Translations under genes and position numbers: made by a program
Part shown: in pieces, positions 52,909 to 63,594 of the stretch
Position numbering within the stretch: position 1 is the first letter of the stretch
How the letters are laid out: every line of letters starts with the position of its first letter
Notes under the pieces: generated by a model
Told to the model about the DNA's origin: nothing
Databases searched by the model: none
What the model saw: the letters and a program-made list of their open reading frames with translations, nothing else
Source: Pseudooceanicola pacificus
GTDB taxonomy: Bacteria; Pseudomonadota; Alphaproteobacteria; Rhodobacterales; Rhodobacteraceae
Length of the DNA stretch: 64,000 nt
Direction: 5' to 3'
NCBI RefSeq assembly: GCF_009789075.1
Contig: NZ_WNXQ01000004.1
Location: forward strand, 248,001 to 312,000

Positions 52909-53901
52909 CTATTTTATCGCGATCGGATTGATCGGGCCACTGACCGAGCCGGTGACGATCAACGCCGGAGCGGTGAACAGGAAGTCGTAGCGACCGTCCG
53001 CCGCGCAGCTATCCGCGAGATCCTTCAGAAAGAAATTCTCGCCCATGGTCAGGCCCATGATGGGGATGACGATCCAGTGCCAGGGCTGGAAGAAGCCCGG
53101 CGAATTGTTGGGCCGCACCTCGCATCCGAAGGTATCGACCGCAACGGCCGCAACTTCCTTTGCATGCAACCATTCCGCCGTCTCGAATGCCAGCCCCGGC
53201 GCATCGCCACCGGCATAGTCGCCCCAGGTTCCGGCCTGCAACCGGGACTCCATCATCCCGGTCCGCACCATGAGGAAGTCGCCCCGGCCGACGGCCACGC
53301 CCTGCCTGTCGGCCACATCGTCCAGCAGATCGTTGGTGATGGGAAACCCCGGTTCGAGCTCGTCGACACCCAAGGCGCGGGCGACGTCGAGCAGCACGCC
53401 GCGGCCGATGAACTTGTCCTTCGTCTTCTCGATCCCGCACCGTCTGGCGCCGTCGGACGAGACATCCGTGATCGGGTAGCCGTTGTACATGTGGTTGTCG
53501 AAAAAGATGTGGCTGAGGGCGTCCCAATGGGTCGAGGACTGCATCGGCATGATGATCCAGTCGTCCGCACCCCGCAGACCGGCCTCGTCGCGCAGACCGG
53601 CCGCGCCGTCCACGCCGGAACGCCGCATCAGGTGAATGGGATTGAGCCGCCCGAACCCCCCGGTCTGGGGACCTTTCTGATCGTAGGGCAGGCCAAGCGA
53701 AAACCGCTGGCCCGTCCTGACCAGCTGGGCGGCCCGGACGACCATGTCCGGCGTGACGAAATTCAGCGTCCCGATCTCGTCATCCTCGCCCCACCGTCCC
53801 CAGTTCTTCAGCTTTGACGCATAGTGATCCAGATCGGCCCGCGTGATCGTTCGGGGATTGCCCCGGGCATGGATGGTTTCGGTTTTGTGCAAGGTCTGCA
53901 T
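52909..53901 (-). CDS. Cyclase-family (kynurenine formamidase-like) metal-dependent hydrolase 2
   Basis: This 330-residue close paralogue of the gene at 50691 is alike over the whole length, clearly more than half identical by eye. It has STHWDALSHIFF, GIEKTKDKFIGRGVLLDVAR, GDFLMVRTG and PWHWIVIPIMGLTMGEN. Differences cluster in the QTGGFGRLNP and GMMESRLQAG loops, which may change substrate choice. The ATG at 53901 is chosen. It is 96 bp upstream of nothing else on its own strand but follows the ABC genes in the same direction, so read-through from the Opp operon is possible. Confidence 0.88.
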   Translation of the reverse strand: MQTLHKTETIHARGNPRTITRADLDHYASKLKNWGRWGEDDEIGTLNFVTPDMVVRAAQLVRTGQRFSLGLPYDQKGPQTGGFGRLNPIHLMRRSGVDGAAGLRDEAGLRGADDWIIMPMQSSTHWDALSHIFFDNHMYNGYPITDVSSDGARRCGIEKTKDKFIGRGVLLDVARALGVDELEPGFPITNDLLDDVADRQGVAVGRGDFLMVRTGMMESRLQAGTWGDYAGGDAPGLAFETAEWLHAKEVAAVAVDTFGCEVRPNNSPGFFQPWHWIVIPIMGLTMGENFFLKDLADSCAADGRYDFLFTAPALIVTGSVSGPINPIAIK

Positions 53902-53997
53902 CCTTCTGTCCTACACGCCTTGTGTCGATGGGTTTGAGGGTTCGGTCTCGGGGTGATGTCCGGTCTCTGACGGCACGGCCGGCGCGCGGGTCCGCCC

Positions 53998-55044
<1,047 letters not shown>

Positions 55045-55054
55045 GTTCGCCTCC

Positions 55055-56020
55055 CTAGTTCACGGGGTGATGACAGCGGGAAGAATGCCCGGCGCGCGGT
55101 TCCATCACCTCCGGTTGCTGAAAGCAGATCTCGGTTGCACGCCCGCAGCGCGTCCGGAATGCGCAGCCGGCAGGGATATTGGCGAGTGACGGGGCGGTCC
55201 CGGGGATCTGCCGCAAGGGCCTTCCGCGCTGGTTGCGGCTTGGAAGGGACTCCATAAGCCCGCGGGTGTAGGGATGCATCGAATTGTCGATGATCTCGTC
55301 AACCGGACCCATTTCGACGATCCGGCCCGCATACATGACCGCGACCTCGTGGGCGAGGCCTGCGACCACCGAGAGGTCGTGCGTGATCCAGATCAGCGCT
55401 GTCCTGCGGTCCGAACACAATCTCTGCATCTCGAACAGGATCTGGCTCTGCGTCGTCACGTCGAGCGCCGTGGTGGCTTCGTCCGCCACGATCACGTCGG
55501 GTTCGTGCAGCATCGCGGCGGCGATGACCACCCTTTGCCGCATCCCGCCCGAGAACTGGTGAGGATAGGCCTTCATCCTTTCATCCGGCGAGGGCACGCC
55601 CACCTGACCGAGGATGTCGCGCGCATGCGTCCAGGCATCGCGCCAGGGCATCTTTCGATGCGCGAGGATCCCTTCGATCAGCTGCGTCTCGATGCGCAGG
55701 ACCGGGTTCAGCGTCATCATCGGGTCCTGAAAGATCATCGCGATGCGCGACCCCCGGATGTGCCGCATCTCTTCCTCCGTCACTGCGAGGATGTCGTGGC
55801 CGTTCAGCAATATGTTGCCCCGGGTGATCCGGCCGGGACTTTCGATCAGCCGCATGATTGACAGGGCCGTGACCGACTTGCCCGAACCGGATTCTCCCAC
55901 CAGCCCCAGAACCCGGCCGGGATCGACATCGAAGGACACGTCGTCGACCGCTGTCAGCTCGCGGCCATCGGCGTCGAATTGAACGCAGACGTTCTGCACT
56001 GAAAGTGTCGGAACGGTCAT
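55055..56020 (-). CDS. Opp/Dpp-type ABC transporter ATP-binding protein (OppD-like)
   Basis: This is a 321-residue ATPase with Walker [10 protein letters not shown], signature [15 protein letters not shown] and Walker [13 protein letters not shown]. The C-terminal extension [14 protein letters not shown] closes it. It is 10 bp from the OppF-like gene and 32 bp from the permease gene upstream. Confidence 0.93.
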   Translation of the reverse strand: MTVPTLSVQNVCVQFDADGRELTAVDDVSFDVDPGRVLGLVGESGSGKSVTALSIMRLIESPGRITRGNILLNGHDILAVTEEEMRHIRGSRIAMIFQDPMMTLNPVLRIETQLIEGILAHRKMPWRDAWTHARDILGQVGVPSPDERMKAYPHQFSGGMRQRVVIAAAMLHEPDVIVADEATTALDVTTQSQILFEMQRLCSDRRTALIWITHDLSVVAGLAHEVAVMYAGRIVEMGPVDEIIDNSMHPYTRGLMESLPSRNQRGRPLRQIPGTAPSLANIPAGCAFRTRCGRATEICFQQPEVMEPRAGHSSRCHHPVN

Positions 56021-56052
56021 CGGTGGGACTCCATCATGCGATCCTTCAGGCT

Positions 56053-56976
56053 CTAGTCGGGCAGTTTCGGGTTGAAGAGTTCACGCAGGCGGTCGCCGAC
56101 GAGGTTGACCACAAAGGTGAAGAGGACCAGCACCAGCCCCGGGAACAGCGCGATCCAGTAGCGGCCCGACATCATTTCACCGAAGCCGTTGCTGATGAGC
56201 AGGCCGAGTGAGGGCTGCGTGACGGGAACGCCGATGCCCAGGAACGACAGTGTCGATTCAAGCAGGACGGCGCGCGCAATCAGGATCGTGAAAAGCACCG
56301 TCACCGGGGTCAGGCAGTTGACCAGCAGGTGGCGCAGAAGGATGCGCCTGGTCGGCAGAGCCAGGCAAATGGCCGCGTCGACGTATTCTTTCCTGCGTTC
56401 GACCAGGGCCGATGCCCGGACCAGCCGCGCGAAATAGGCCCAGTAGACGACGATGATCGACAGGATCAGGTTGCCCACCCCCGGGCCCGCCGTTGCCATC
56501 AGAACCAGGGCCGACAGCAGCGGAGGGATCGAGATCTGCGTGTCGGCGATCCGCATGATCACGGTGTCGAGCGCACCGCCGTAGAAGCCCGAAAGAAGGC
56601 CGATCACGGTTCCGATGGCAAAGGCTGTCGTCGTCGCCGTCAGCGCCACGAAGACGGACAGCCGCAGCCCGTAGACGATGGCGCTGAGCATGTCGCGGCC
56701 CTGGGCGTCGGTGCCGAGCCAGTGGCGGTAGCCGCCCGAGGATACGGAGCCGGGCGCAAGCCGGGAGTCCATGAAGCTGACCTGCGTCAGATCATAGGGA
56801 TCCTGCGGGACGATGCCGGGGCCGATCAGGCACAGGAACAGCAGCAGGACCAGAAGGCCGAACCCGATCCTGGCCTGTGTCGAGGCAAGGAAGCGACGCG
56901 CGAAATTCCAGATGGTCCGGTCCGCGACCGCCGAGGGCGAGATGGGCGCAGGTGTTGGCTGGACGTGATCAGTCAT
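56053..56976 (-). CDS. Opp/Dpp-type ABC transporter permease (DppC-like)
   Basis: This is a 307-residue permease. The N-terminal helix is near 37-54; HWLGTDAQGRDMLSAIVYG is the family motif. The docking loop YVDAAICLALPTRRILLRHL is recognisable. It overlaps the DppB-like gene by 8 bp, and its own TGGGAGG site is inside that gene. Confidence 0.93.
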   Translation of the reverse strand: MTDHVQPTPAPISPSAVADRTIWNFARRFLASTQARIGFGLLVLLLFLCLIGPGIVPQDPYDLTQVSFMDSRLAPGSVSSGGYRHWLGTDAQGRDMLSAIVYGLRLSVFVALTATTTAFAIGTVIGLLSGFYGGALDTVIMRIADTQISIPPLLSALVLMATAGPGVGNLILSIIVVYWAYFARLVRASALVERRKEYVDAAICLALPTRRILLRHLLVNCLTPVTVLFTILIARAVLLESTLSFLGIGVPVTQPSLGLLISNGFGEMMSGRYWIALFPGLVLVLFTFVVNLVGDRLRELFNPKLPD

Positions 56977-57940
56977 GCGCGCCTCCCAGACGGATGCGCG
57001 GATCCACGATGCCGTAGAGTATGTCCACGATCAGGTTGACCAGGACAAAAATTGACACCGTGAGCATCATGTAGGCGACGAGCACGGGCCGGTCGAGCGT
57101 GTTAATGGCCTCGATGGCCAGCCGCCCGATACCCGGGTAGCCAAAGATCTGTTCCACGACCAATGCACCGGTGAGCAACTGGGCAAGTTCGGCCCCCTGA
57201 ATGGTGATGATGGGGATCATGATGTTCCTCATCGCGTGAACCCAGATCACGCGCCGTTCGGATACGCCCTTGGCGCGGGCGAAGCGGACGAAATCCGTTG
57301 AAATCACTTCGAGCATGTTGTTGCGCGCCATGCGGATCAGCAGGGCCAGGTTGAACAGCGCCAGGACCACTCCGGGCAGGACGAGGTGGCGCAATCCGCT
57401 CCAGGTCAGGGCGAAGGAGACGCCGAAGAGCGAGACGGTTTCGCCGCGGCCGGTCGATGGCAGCCATCCCAGATAGACCGAGAAGACCATGATCGCCATC
57501 AGGCCGATCCAGAATGACGGGAGGCTGAAGCACAGGATCGAGGACGACATGATGAACTTGGCGAGCCGCGATTTGGGGTAGAGGCCTGCGAAGACCCCAA
57601 GCGGCAATCCCAGAAGGGAGATCAGGAACGAGAAGATCGTCAACTCGACCGTGGCGGGCAGCCGCTGGAAGATCAGCTGCGAGACCGGCAGGGAGGACAT
57701 GAACGATGTGCCGAAATCCAGGTGAACGGCGCGCCCGACAAACGTCAGGTACTGCACGTACAAGGGGCGGTCCAAGCCGAGCGTGCGCATCGCGGCTTCG
57801 CGCTCTGCCGGCGTGGACATGTCGTTTGCGATCAGGTCGACAGGATTTCCGATCAGGTAGACCGCGAGAAAGGCGATGATCGAGACGATCCAGAGCAGGA
57901 TGACGCTTTGGACCAGACGCCGGATGATGAAGATCGTCAT
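56969..57940 (-). CDS. Opp/Dpp-type ABC transporter permease (DppB-like)
   Basis: This is a 323-residue permease with six helices. The opening MTIFIIRRLVQSVILLWIVS and the loop LGLDRPLYVQYLTFVGRAVH are standard for DppB. The docking loop is FVRFARAKGVSERRVIWVHA. The ATG at 57940 is used because a GCGAG element stands 6 bp upstream; an ATG two codons earlier (57946) is equally possible. Confidence 0.92.
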   Translation of the reverse strand: MTIFIIRRLVQSVILLWIVSIIAFLAVYLIGNPVDLIANDMSTPAEREAAMRTLGLDRPLYVQYLTFVGRAVHLDFGTSFMSSLPVSQLIFQRLPATVELTIFSFLISLLGLPLGVFAGLYPKSRLAKFIMSSSILCFSLPSFWIGLMAIMVFSVYLGWLPSTGRGETVSLFGVSFALTWSGLRHLVLPGVVLALFNLALLIRMARNNMLEVISTDFVRFARAKGVSERRVIWVHAMRNIMIPIITIQGAELAQLLTGALVVEQIFGYPGIGRLAIEAINTLDRPVLVAYMMLTVSIFVLVNLIVDILYGIVDPRIRLGGAHD

Positions 57941-58058
57941 GCGCATCTCGCTTGGTTGCGCCGAGCGGAGACCGGATGCTCCGCCGTCGGGCGATGTGGG
58001 TGGGCGAAACGAGAGCGCCCACCGTTGCGTCGAACGGGCCGGGATTTCGGCCTGCGAC

Positions 58059-59639
58059 CTAGTTCGGCGTTGCGTCCATCGCAAAGATGTAGCGATCCGG
58101 GCGCGCGTGATAGGTGATGTCTGACCGTGCGGCCATCAGGTCCACGGTCATCCAGAGCGGCACGACGATGTTGTCCGAGACCGCGATCCGGCTCGCCTCT
58201 GCAAGGGTCTTGGCCCGTGCCGCGCGATCCATCATGGCAACCGAAGCCTCGATCAGCTTGTCCACTTCCGCATTGGAATAGCGGGTCGGGTTCAGGGCGC
58301 CGAAATTGCCCTCGCGGCTATGCAGGACCGAGGTGTACATGACGTCCGCCTCGGATGAGGGGTTCGAGTAATAGACCATGAGGGGGCCCAGCTTGCGCTG
58401 CTGGCGGAGCGCTTCCCACGCGGGGTAGGGCGCGCGAAAGACGCTTGTCGGAATGCCGATCTGGGTCCAGGACTGCGCGATCGCCTCGACAGCCGCGTCC
58501 GAGTTCGGGAACGCGGCGTTCCATGTGCTCAGGACCATCTTGAACTTGTTCGGCCCCCAGCCGGATTCTTCCAGCAACTGTCTGGCCCTGGCCGCGTCGG
58601 CAACCCAGGGCTTGATCGCCTCGTTGTAGCCGAGATAGCCCTCCGGGACATATTGACCGTTGATCTGGGCCAGGCCCTGCAGGATGCTCTGCTTCATCTG
58701 CGCGGTAGAAATGGCCAGCTTCAGCGCCTCGCGGACCTTGGGGTCGCTCAGCGGGTTCGTGGTCAGCGGGTTGCCGTCGATGTCGGACATGTGCGTGCCC
58801 TTGAGGGGCTCGTCGGTCACATCGAAAGTGTAGTAGATGATTCGCGAGGTCGCGGTCTTGATGACGCTGACGTCGCTGTTCTTCTCAAGCCGGTCCAGAT
58901 CGTTTGGCGGAACCGACTCGATCAGATCGACATCGTTGGACAGGAGCGCCGCCACCCGGGACGCCGCGACCGGCATCATCTTGAAGATGACCTTGTCCCA
59001 CGGCTCCTTCTTGCCCCAGTAATCGTCGTTGCGTTCGACGACAGTCGATTCCGCGGGCGAGAACGACACGAATTTGTATGGCCCGGTGCCGATGGTCGCG
59101 GCGCCGGTATTGTAATCCGCCGTCGTCGCGGCCTCGCCGTTCTTCTTGGAGATGATCAGAATGAAGGACAGGTCGAGCGGCAGGCCCGGCGCTTCGCCTT
59201 TCGTGTGGATCCTGAGCGTGTGGTCGTCGACCTTCTCCAGCCGCTCGATCGACTTCGTATAGGTCTTGAAGCTGAGCAGGGCATTGGGAACGTTCGGCGC
59301 GCGTTCGTAGGAAAAGATCACGTCGTCCGTCGTGAAGGGCGTGCCGTCGTGGAACCTGACGTTTTCGCGCAGTTTGAATTCCCACGTCGTCGGGTCCACC
59401 AGCGACCAGGATTCCGCCAGCTGCGGTTGCGGCACGCCTTTGTCATCGCGTTTGACGAGCGCTTCGAAGATATGGCTGTTGACCATATTGTTCTTCGGAC
59501 CCGTATGGTAGTGCGGGTCCATCGAGTTGGTGGGCAGATCGAAACCGATCCGGAGATCCTTGGACAGCGCCAAGGAAGGCTGCATCAGGCACCCGACGGC
59601 AGCGCCGATGGCAAGCAGCCTTAGGCCTTTGACAAACAT
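58059..59639 (-). CDS. Opp/Dpp-type ABC transporter substrate-binding protein
   Basis: This 526-residue receptor of the SBP_bac_5 family has a Sec signal peptide (hydrophobic about 5-22, LALSKDLR cleavage region). The mature part shows NSMDPHYHTG, FKLRENVRFHDGTPFTTDDV and TGAATIGTGPYKF. GGGAGG stands 7 bp before the ATG at 59639; an ATG one codon earlier and a GTG before it are alternatives. First gene of the importer operon; a copy of the 19-bp motif lies about 120 bp upstream. Unlike the receptor at 18736, it uses Sec and not Tat. Confidence 0.92.
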   Translation of the reverse strand: MFVKGLRLLAIGAAVGCLMQPSLALSKDLRIGFDLPTNSMDPHYHTGPKNNMVNSHIFEALVKRDDKGVPQPQLAESWSLVDPTTWEFKLRENVRFHDGTPFTTDDVIFSYERAPNVPNALLSFKTYTKSIERLEKVDDHTLRIHTKGEAPGLPLDLSFILIISKKNGEAATTADYNTGAATIGTGPYKFVSFSPAESTVVERNDDYWGKKEPWDKVIFKMMPVAASRVAALLSNDVDLIESVPPNDLDRLEKNSDVSVIKTATSRIIYYTFDVTDEPLKGTHMSDIDGNPLTTNPLSDPKVREALKLAISTAQMKQSILQGLAQINGQYVPEGYLGYNEAIKPWVADAARARQLLEESGWGPNKFKMVLSTWNAAFPNSDAAVEAIAQSWTQIGIPTSVFRAPYPAWEALRQQRKLGPLMVYYSNPSSEADVMYTSVLHSREGNFGALNPTRYSNAEVDKLIEASVAMMDRAARAKTLAEASRIAVSDNIVVPLWMTVDLMAARSDITYHARPDRYIFAMDATPN

Positions 59640-59719
59640 CATCACACCTCCCTGAAAGTTGTCAGCGGGCGGCAGTCATGGCGCTGCGCCCCGGCGGCTG
59701 TCTCATCACCCACCATCTG

Positions 59720-59780
59720 AACACGTGTTTAATCCGTGACCTGACCTTGAGTCAATCTTGTGATTAAATCAAGTGATTTA
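59720..59780 (-). promoter_or_regulatory. Shared 19-bp motif, copy 2 (Opp operon promoter) plus palindrome AACACGTGTT
   Basis: GATTAAATCAAGTGATTTA at 59762-59780 contains the perfect inverted repeat ATTAAATCA/TGATTTAAT with a 2-bp centre, the most symmetric of the three copies. A 10-bp palindrome AACACGTGTT lies at 59720-59729. Both are in the 271-bp gap before the receptor gene. Confidence 0.7.
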
Positions 59781-59910
59781 ATTTTGCCAGTCAGCCTCGC
59801 GGACCGGTCTCCGACCAAGGGTTCAATATGTGCCTGGGACTTGGCCAAGGCGTGGTGAGTGAACGGCCCGGCTGCACAATCCGGGCTGCTGGCCTGTTGC
59901 CAGTCACGCG

Positions 59911-60315
59911 TCAGGACGGCTCGACAGCTGCGATCAGGTCCACTTCGACCATGAAATCGGGGTGGGCGAGCCTGGTGACGCCAATCCCGGTGCTGGTCGG
60001 CCGCGCGTCCCCGAAATAGTCGGGAAAGTCCGGGTCGCGAGAGACGCGATACCATTCTTCGAAATCGGTCAGATACAGCTTGCGGACAACGACATCCGAC
60101 CAGGTGGCGCCGACGGCGTCGAGCTGGATCTGGAGTTTGTCCATGACGAAGCGGTATTGCGCCTTGAGGTCGCCGGGCGCGAAACAGCCGAAATCATCGG
60201 TCTGTGGTGTCTGGCCCGAGAAGAAGATCAGCTTTGTTGGCCCTTCGACCGTGATGATCCGGTTGAAGGCGGGATGTTTCATGACGCCCGGCGGGTTGAT
60301 GCGTTCTTTCCTCAT
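59911..60315 (-). CDS. RidA family protein (enamine/imine deaminase type)
   Basis: This is a 134-residue YjgF/YER057c/UK114 protein of usual length. It shows LIFFSGQTPQTDDFGCFAPG, LQIQLDAVGATWSDVVVRKL, and RPTSTGIGVTRLAHPDFMVE, where the arginine of RPTST is the conserved substrate-binding residue of deaminase-type members. It would hydrolyse a reactive imine or enamine, possibly made by the dehydrogenase encoded 33 bp upstream, or act as a specific deaminase. Confidence 0.9.
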   Translation of the reverse strand: MRKERINPPGVMKHPAFNRIITVEGPTKLIFFSGQTPQTDDFGCFAPGDLKAQYRFVMDKLQIQLDAVGATWSDVVVRKLYLTDFEEWYRVSRDPDFPDYFGDARPTSTGIGVTRLAHPDFMVEVDLIAAVEPS

Positions 60316-60348
60316 GAAGCGACCTCTTCCACCCCGATGGTGCGCGCG

Positions 60349-61446
60349 TCAGTGAAAGCCGCGCTCGGCGAGGGCGCGCAGTCCCGCCGCCGACTGACCC
60401 GAAATGCCCATGCGCGCGGCATCGCGATAATCCTTTTCGTAGGCGTTCGCCGTGATCATCGCGACAAAGGCGATCAGCAGGTCGATGGTCGGCGTCGCGA
60501 CACCGACCGCAGCGCCGAGTGCCGAGATGGGGACCAGGCCGCAGGGGACGTCCTCGGCAAGATAACCGCTTTCGAACGATACCGGGGATCGTGTCGGCTG
60601 ATAGGGGCCGTCTGGTGCGCTCGACAACGTCTTGAACATGTCGACGAGAGAAGTTGATGAAATTCCATAACATTTCTCGTACCACCGGGCGAGCGTCGGG
60701 ACCTCGACCCCAAGCTCCCTCCCGATGGCGCGGCATTCGTCGCTGACGAGGCCGTACATGCGTTCGACAATTGGCGTGACGCCCTCGCCATAGAACAGGT
60801 GCCGGTCGCCCCTGTCGATCATCCCGGCGTTCACGGCGCAGTTCGCCACGTGCAGGACCGCGTTCATGTTGCAAAGGCCGGTTGCAAAAATCGAAGATGC
60901 GGGGACCACCCCCGGTATCAGGGAGCTTAGGACCGGCAAGACCTTGTCGATGTCCTGAGAGGGCAAGGTCGCGACCTGGAGCCACTTCTTGCTGGTGATG
61001 AATTCCACCTTCGCCGGCGCGCGCAGCCAGTAGGCCGAAGGGTAGTTGTCCATTTCGGCGAGAAGCACCCTTGCCGTGCAGCCCGCCTGATCGAGGGCCC
61101 TGCGAACGACAAGAGAGCCGCCCGTGTTGCCCGAGATCAGCAGGATGATCTGCCCGTCCTTCAGGTGGGGTGCGAGCGTCGTCGCCGCCGCTTCCTGGCC
61201 CCGGCCGCCGGTGCAGACGATCACCAGTTCGGCCCCCTTCGCCGCGTCTACCGGATCCGTGGTCAGGTGCGCAAAGCGTGCCAGCCCTTCGCCGACGACT
61301 TCCACGCCGCCCTGTGCCTCCAGGGCCTTCAGGCGCTCGGGGTTCGTGTCGCAGATCGTCGGCTGCAGGCCCAGTCGGCCGAAATCGGCCAGCAGGTAGA
61401 GCCCGCCGTATGAAGCGCCCAGAATTGCTACCTTCATTGTTGCCAT
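60349..61446 (-). CDS. NAD/NADP octopine/nopaline dehydrogenase family protein
   Basis: This is a 365-residue enzyme. The N-terminal Rossmann domain opens KVAILGASYGGLYLLADFGR. The C-terminal helical domain is of the octopine-dehydrogenase type, with SIFATGLCNMNAVLHVANCA (N-x5-H region) and a catalytic histidine likely in the same stretch. Such enzymes oxidise or form N-carboxyalkyl amino acids (opines), releasing an amino acid and a keto acid. ATG 61446 is used; 61437 is an alternative. It precedes ridA, and copy 3 of the 19-bp motif lies upstream. Together with the peptide-type importer this suggests breakdown of an opine-like compound. Confidence 0.85.
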   Translation of the reverse strand: MATMKVAILGASYGGLYLLADFGRLGLQPTICDTNPERLKALEAQGGVEVVGEGLARFAHLTTDPVDAAKGAELVIVCTGGRGQEAAATTLAPHLKDGQIILLISGNTGGSLVVRRALDQAGCTARVLLAEMDNYPSAYWLRAPAKVEFITSKKWLQVATLPSQDIDKVLPVLSSLIPGVVPASSIFATGLCNMNAVLHVANCAVNAGMIDRGDRHLFYGEGVTPIVERMYGLVSDECRAIGRELGVEVPTLARWYEKCYGISSTSLVDMFKTLSSAPDGPYQPTRSPVSFESGYLAEDVPCGLVPISALGAAVGVATPTIDLLIAFVAMITANAYEKDYRDAARMGISGQSAAGLRALAERGFH

Positions 61447-61554
61447 CTCATCGGTTGTCCACAAAACGATGCAAGCGCCTGCCGGCGCGGGGGTGTCCTC
61501 GCACGCTGGGGCCCGCTCATCGCCTACCGTAGAAAACGCGTGTATGAAACACAA

Positions 61555-61573
61555 GATTTAATCAGATGATTTA
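61555..61573 (-). promoter_or_regulatory. Shared 19-bp motif, copy 3 (opine dehydrogenase-like / ridA promoter)
   Basis: GATTTAATCAGATGATTTA, 109 bp upstream of the dehydrogenase start. It keeps the TGATTTA half exactly and a one-mismatch TAATCA half. Same spacing as copies 1 and 2. Confidence 0.65.
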
Positions 61574-61726
61574 GCTTTGGCCGATGCCGCGCAGCCGAGT
61601 GGCGCAGCGCCCGGGCCACAAGACCCGGCCATAGCTGAAGGGGTGCGAAGCCTGGGGGGCGGTCCGGTCGTTGCCCTGATCGGGTGGAGAGGCGGGCCGG
61701 GGATGCCCCCGTGCCCGCGATGTGGG

Positions 61727-62752
61727 TCACTGGCCGGACAGTGACATCTCGTAATACTGGTTAGTGTAGATATCGGCCATGTTCACATCGACCTTCGCAC
61801 CGGACATGAGTTCCATGAAGTTCAGGATCTTCACGATACTGTCCTCGCGGATCTTCGCATTGGCCGGGAAGCTGCCGACCGTCCCGTCCCAACCGGCCTC
61901 GAAGATCGTGTCGTCCATATCCTTGAAGAAGGTGCGAACCGACGCCTTGGCCTCTTCGGGGTTGTCGTGGATCAGGGCCAGCGCCTTGTCCATCGCCCGC
62001 AGGACCGCTGCGGCGGTGTCACCATGCGTTGCCAGCCAGTCGGTTGAGGCCGACATTGCCACATACTGGATACCGGCGACGCCCTCGTATTCGCCGCGGG
62101 TGAAGTCGATCAGTTTCACGGCCCCGAAATTGTCCATCGCCAGGCGGTCCGACGGCGGGGTCGCCATGAAGCCGTCGATGCGCTTGCGTTCGAATGCCGC
62201 CAGCACCGCCGAGGTGTCGCCGACGGGGGTGATCGTCATGTCGCGGTCAGGCTGCATTCCGGCATAGCGGACAAGGTTCTGCAGCAGGTAGTCGGCCGCG
62301 CTGCCCGCCGCGTTTGTCGCGATGCTGTGGCCCTTCAGCTTGCCGATCTTGTCCTTGACCGACATGTCCTGCGTGATCCCGAGGTCCTTGGCCACATCGC
62401 CCTGAACCACCAGCGACGCGACGTATTCGGTCGACAGGGACCCGAACAGCGTGACCCCGATGCCCTTGGTGAAGGCGGTGATCGGCGTGGCGGGGAAGCC
62501 AAGCGCGATCTGGGCGTTTCCGGCCTCGACCGCCGCAAGGGTTGCCGGACCGCCCTTGACGGTGATCGCCTCGGCGTCGATGCCTTCGTCTGCAAGGTAT
62601 CCGCGTTCCCGGGCGATGTAGAGCGGGGCCCAGAGGATGACATCCCCGCTCTGCGCAAAGACGACCTTTTCGTCTGCCCTGGCCGGAATCGCGACGGACA
62701 GAGCCATCGCAGCAGCTGCACCAGCGCTCATCATTGTGGTCAACAGTTTCAT
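61727..62752 (-). CDS. NitT/TauT-type ABC transporter substrate-binding protein (SsuA/THI5-like)
   Basis: This is a 341-residue receptor with a signal peptide (hydrophobic about 7-20, IPARADEK cleavage). The mature start VVFAQSGDVILWAPLYIARE and GLADEG/GPATLAAVEAGNAQIALG patterns are typical of the NMT1/SsuA family, which carries nitrate, alkanesulfonates, pyrimidines or other small compounds. AGGGAGGG lies before the ATG at 62752. It is followed upstream (same strand) by its permease and ATPase. The substrate is unknown. Proximity to the opine-like cluster suggests, but does not prove, joint use. Confidence 0.9.
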   Translation of the reverse strand: MKLLTTMMSAGAAAAMALSVAIPARADEKVVFAQSGDVILWAPLYIARERGYLADEGIDAEAITVKGGPATLAAVEAGNAQIALGFPATPITAFTKGIGVTLFGSLSTEYVASLVVQGDVAKDLGITQDMSVKDKIGKLKGHSIATNAAGSAADYLLQNLVRYAGMQPDRDMTITPVGDTSAVLAAFERKRIDGFMATPPSDRLAMDNFGAVKLIDFTRGEYEGVAGIQYVAMSASTDWLATHGDTAAAVLRAMDKALALIHDNPEEAKASVRTFFKDMDDTIFEAGWDGTVGSFPANAKIREDSIVKILNFMELMSGAKVDVNMADIYTNQYYEMSLSGQ

Positions 62753-62820
62753 ATTTCCCTCCCTTGGTTGATCTTGGCCCGTGCCGGGGCGCGGTAACGT
62801 GTCCACCCGTTGCGGTGGGG

Positions 62821-63594
62821 TCAGATCGCGACCTCGCGGGCATCTTCCATCTGGCGCCACGGCATCAGGGAGCGTTCCAGCGCCTTGATGCCCATGTTCA
62901 GCAGGACGCCGAGTGTCACGATCGCGACGATGGCGGCAAAGGCGCCTGCCGTGTCGAATTGTGCCGTCGTGCGCGCCACCAGGTAGCCGAGGCCGCGGTT
63001 GCCGGCGATGATTTCCCCGACAATCGCGCCGACCAGCGCGTAAGGAGCCGACAGGCGCAGGCCGACGAATACCCAGGTCAGGGCCGCCGGGATGATGACC
63101 ATCCGGACGACCTGCCGCTCGGTGGCGCCCATCAGGCGAAAGACGGTCTGCTGTTCCGGGCTGACGCTGCGCACGCCGGAATAGGTGTTGAGGAAGACGA
63201 CCAGAAAGACGACCGCCGCGGTGAAGATGATCTTCATCGACATGTCGATGCCGAACCACATCACGAAGAGCGGGGCGAGGGCGATCTTGGGCAGGCTGTA
63301 AAAGCCCATGATGAACGGGTCGAGCACTTCGGCCAGTCGACGCGCGCGTCCCAGAACCAGCCCCACCACGATCGCGACGCCGCTGCCCAGCAGGAATCCG
63401 GCAATCGCTTCGAAGGCCGTGATCCTGGCGTGCCGGAACAGTTCGCCCGAGGCGATCAGCTCCGACAGCCGCCCGGCCACCGCGACGGGCGAGGAGATAT
63501 AGACCGGCGACACCAGCCAGCCGGAAGCCACCTGCCAGAGCAGCAGGAGGCCGACACCGAAGACAAGACGGTAGAAATAGAGACTACGTTTCAT
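62821..63594 (-). CDS. NitT/TauT-type ABC transporter permease (SsuC-like)
   Basis: This is a 257-residue permease with about six hydrophobic segments. The docking loop is RSVSPEQQTVFRLMGATERQ, and the YSLPKIALAPLFVMWFGIDM stretch is diagnostic of SsuC/TauC permeases. Its start overlaps the ATPase stop by 11 bp. The receptor gene follows after 68 bp. Confidence 0.93.
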   Translation of the reverse strand: MKRSLYFYRLVFGVGLLLLWQVASGWLVSPVYISSPVAVAGRLSELIASGELFRHARITAFEAIAGFLLGSGVAIVVGLVLGRARRLAEVLDPFIMGFYSLPKIALAPLFVMWFGIDMSMKIIFTAAVVFLVVFLNTYSGVRSVSPEQQTVFRLMGATERQVVRMVIIPAALTWVFVGLRLSAPYALVGAIVGEIIAGNRGLGYLVARTTAQFDTAGAFAAIVAIVTLGVLLNMGIKALERSLMPWRQMEDAREVAI

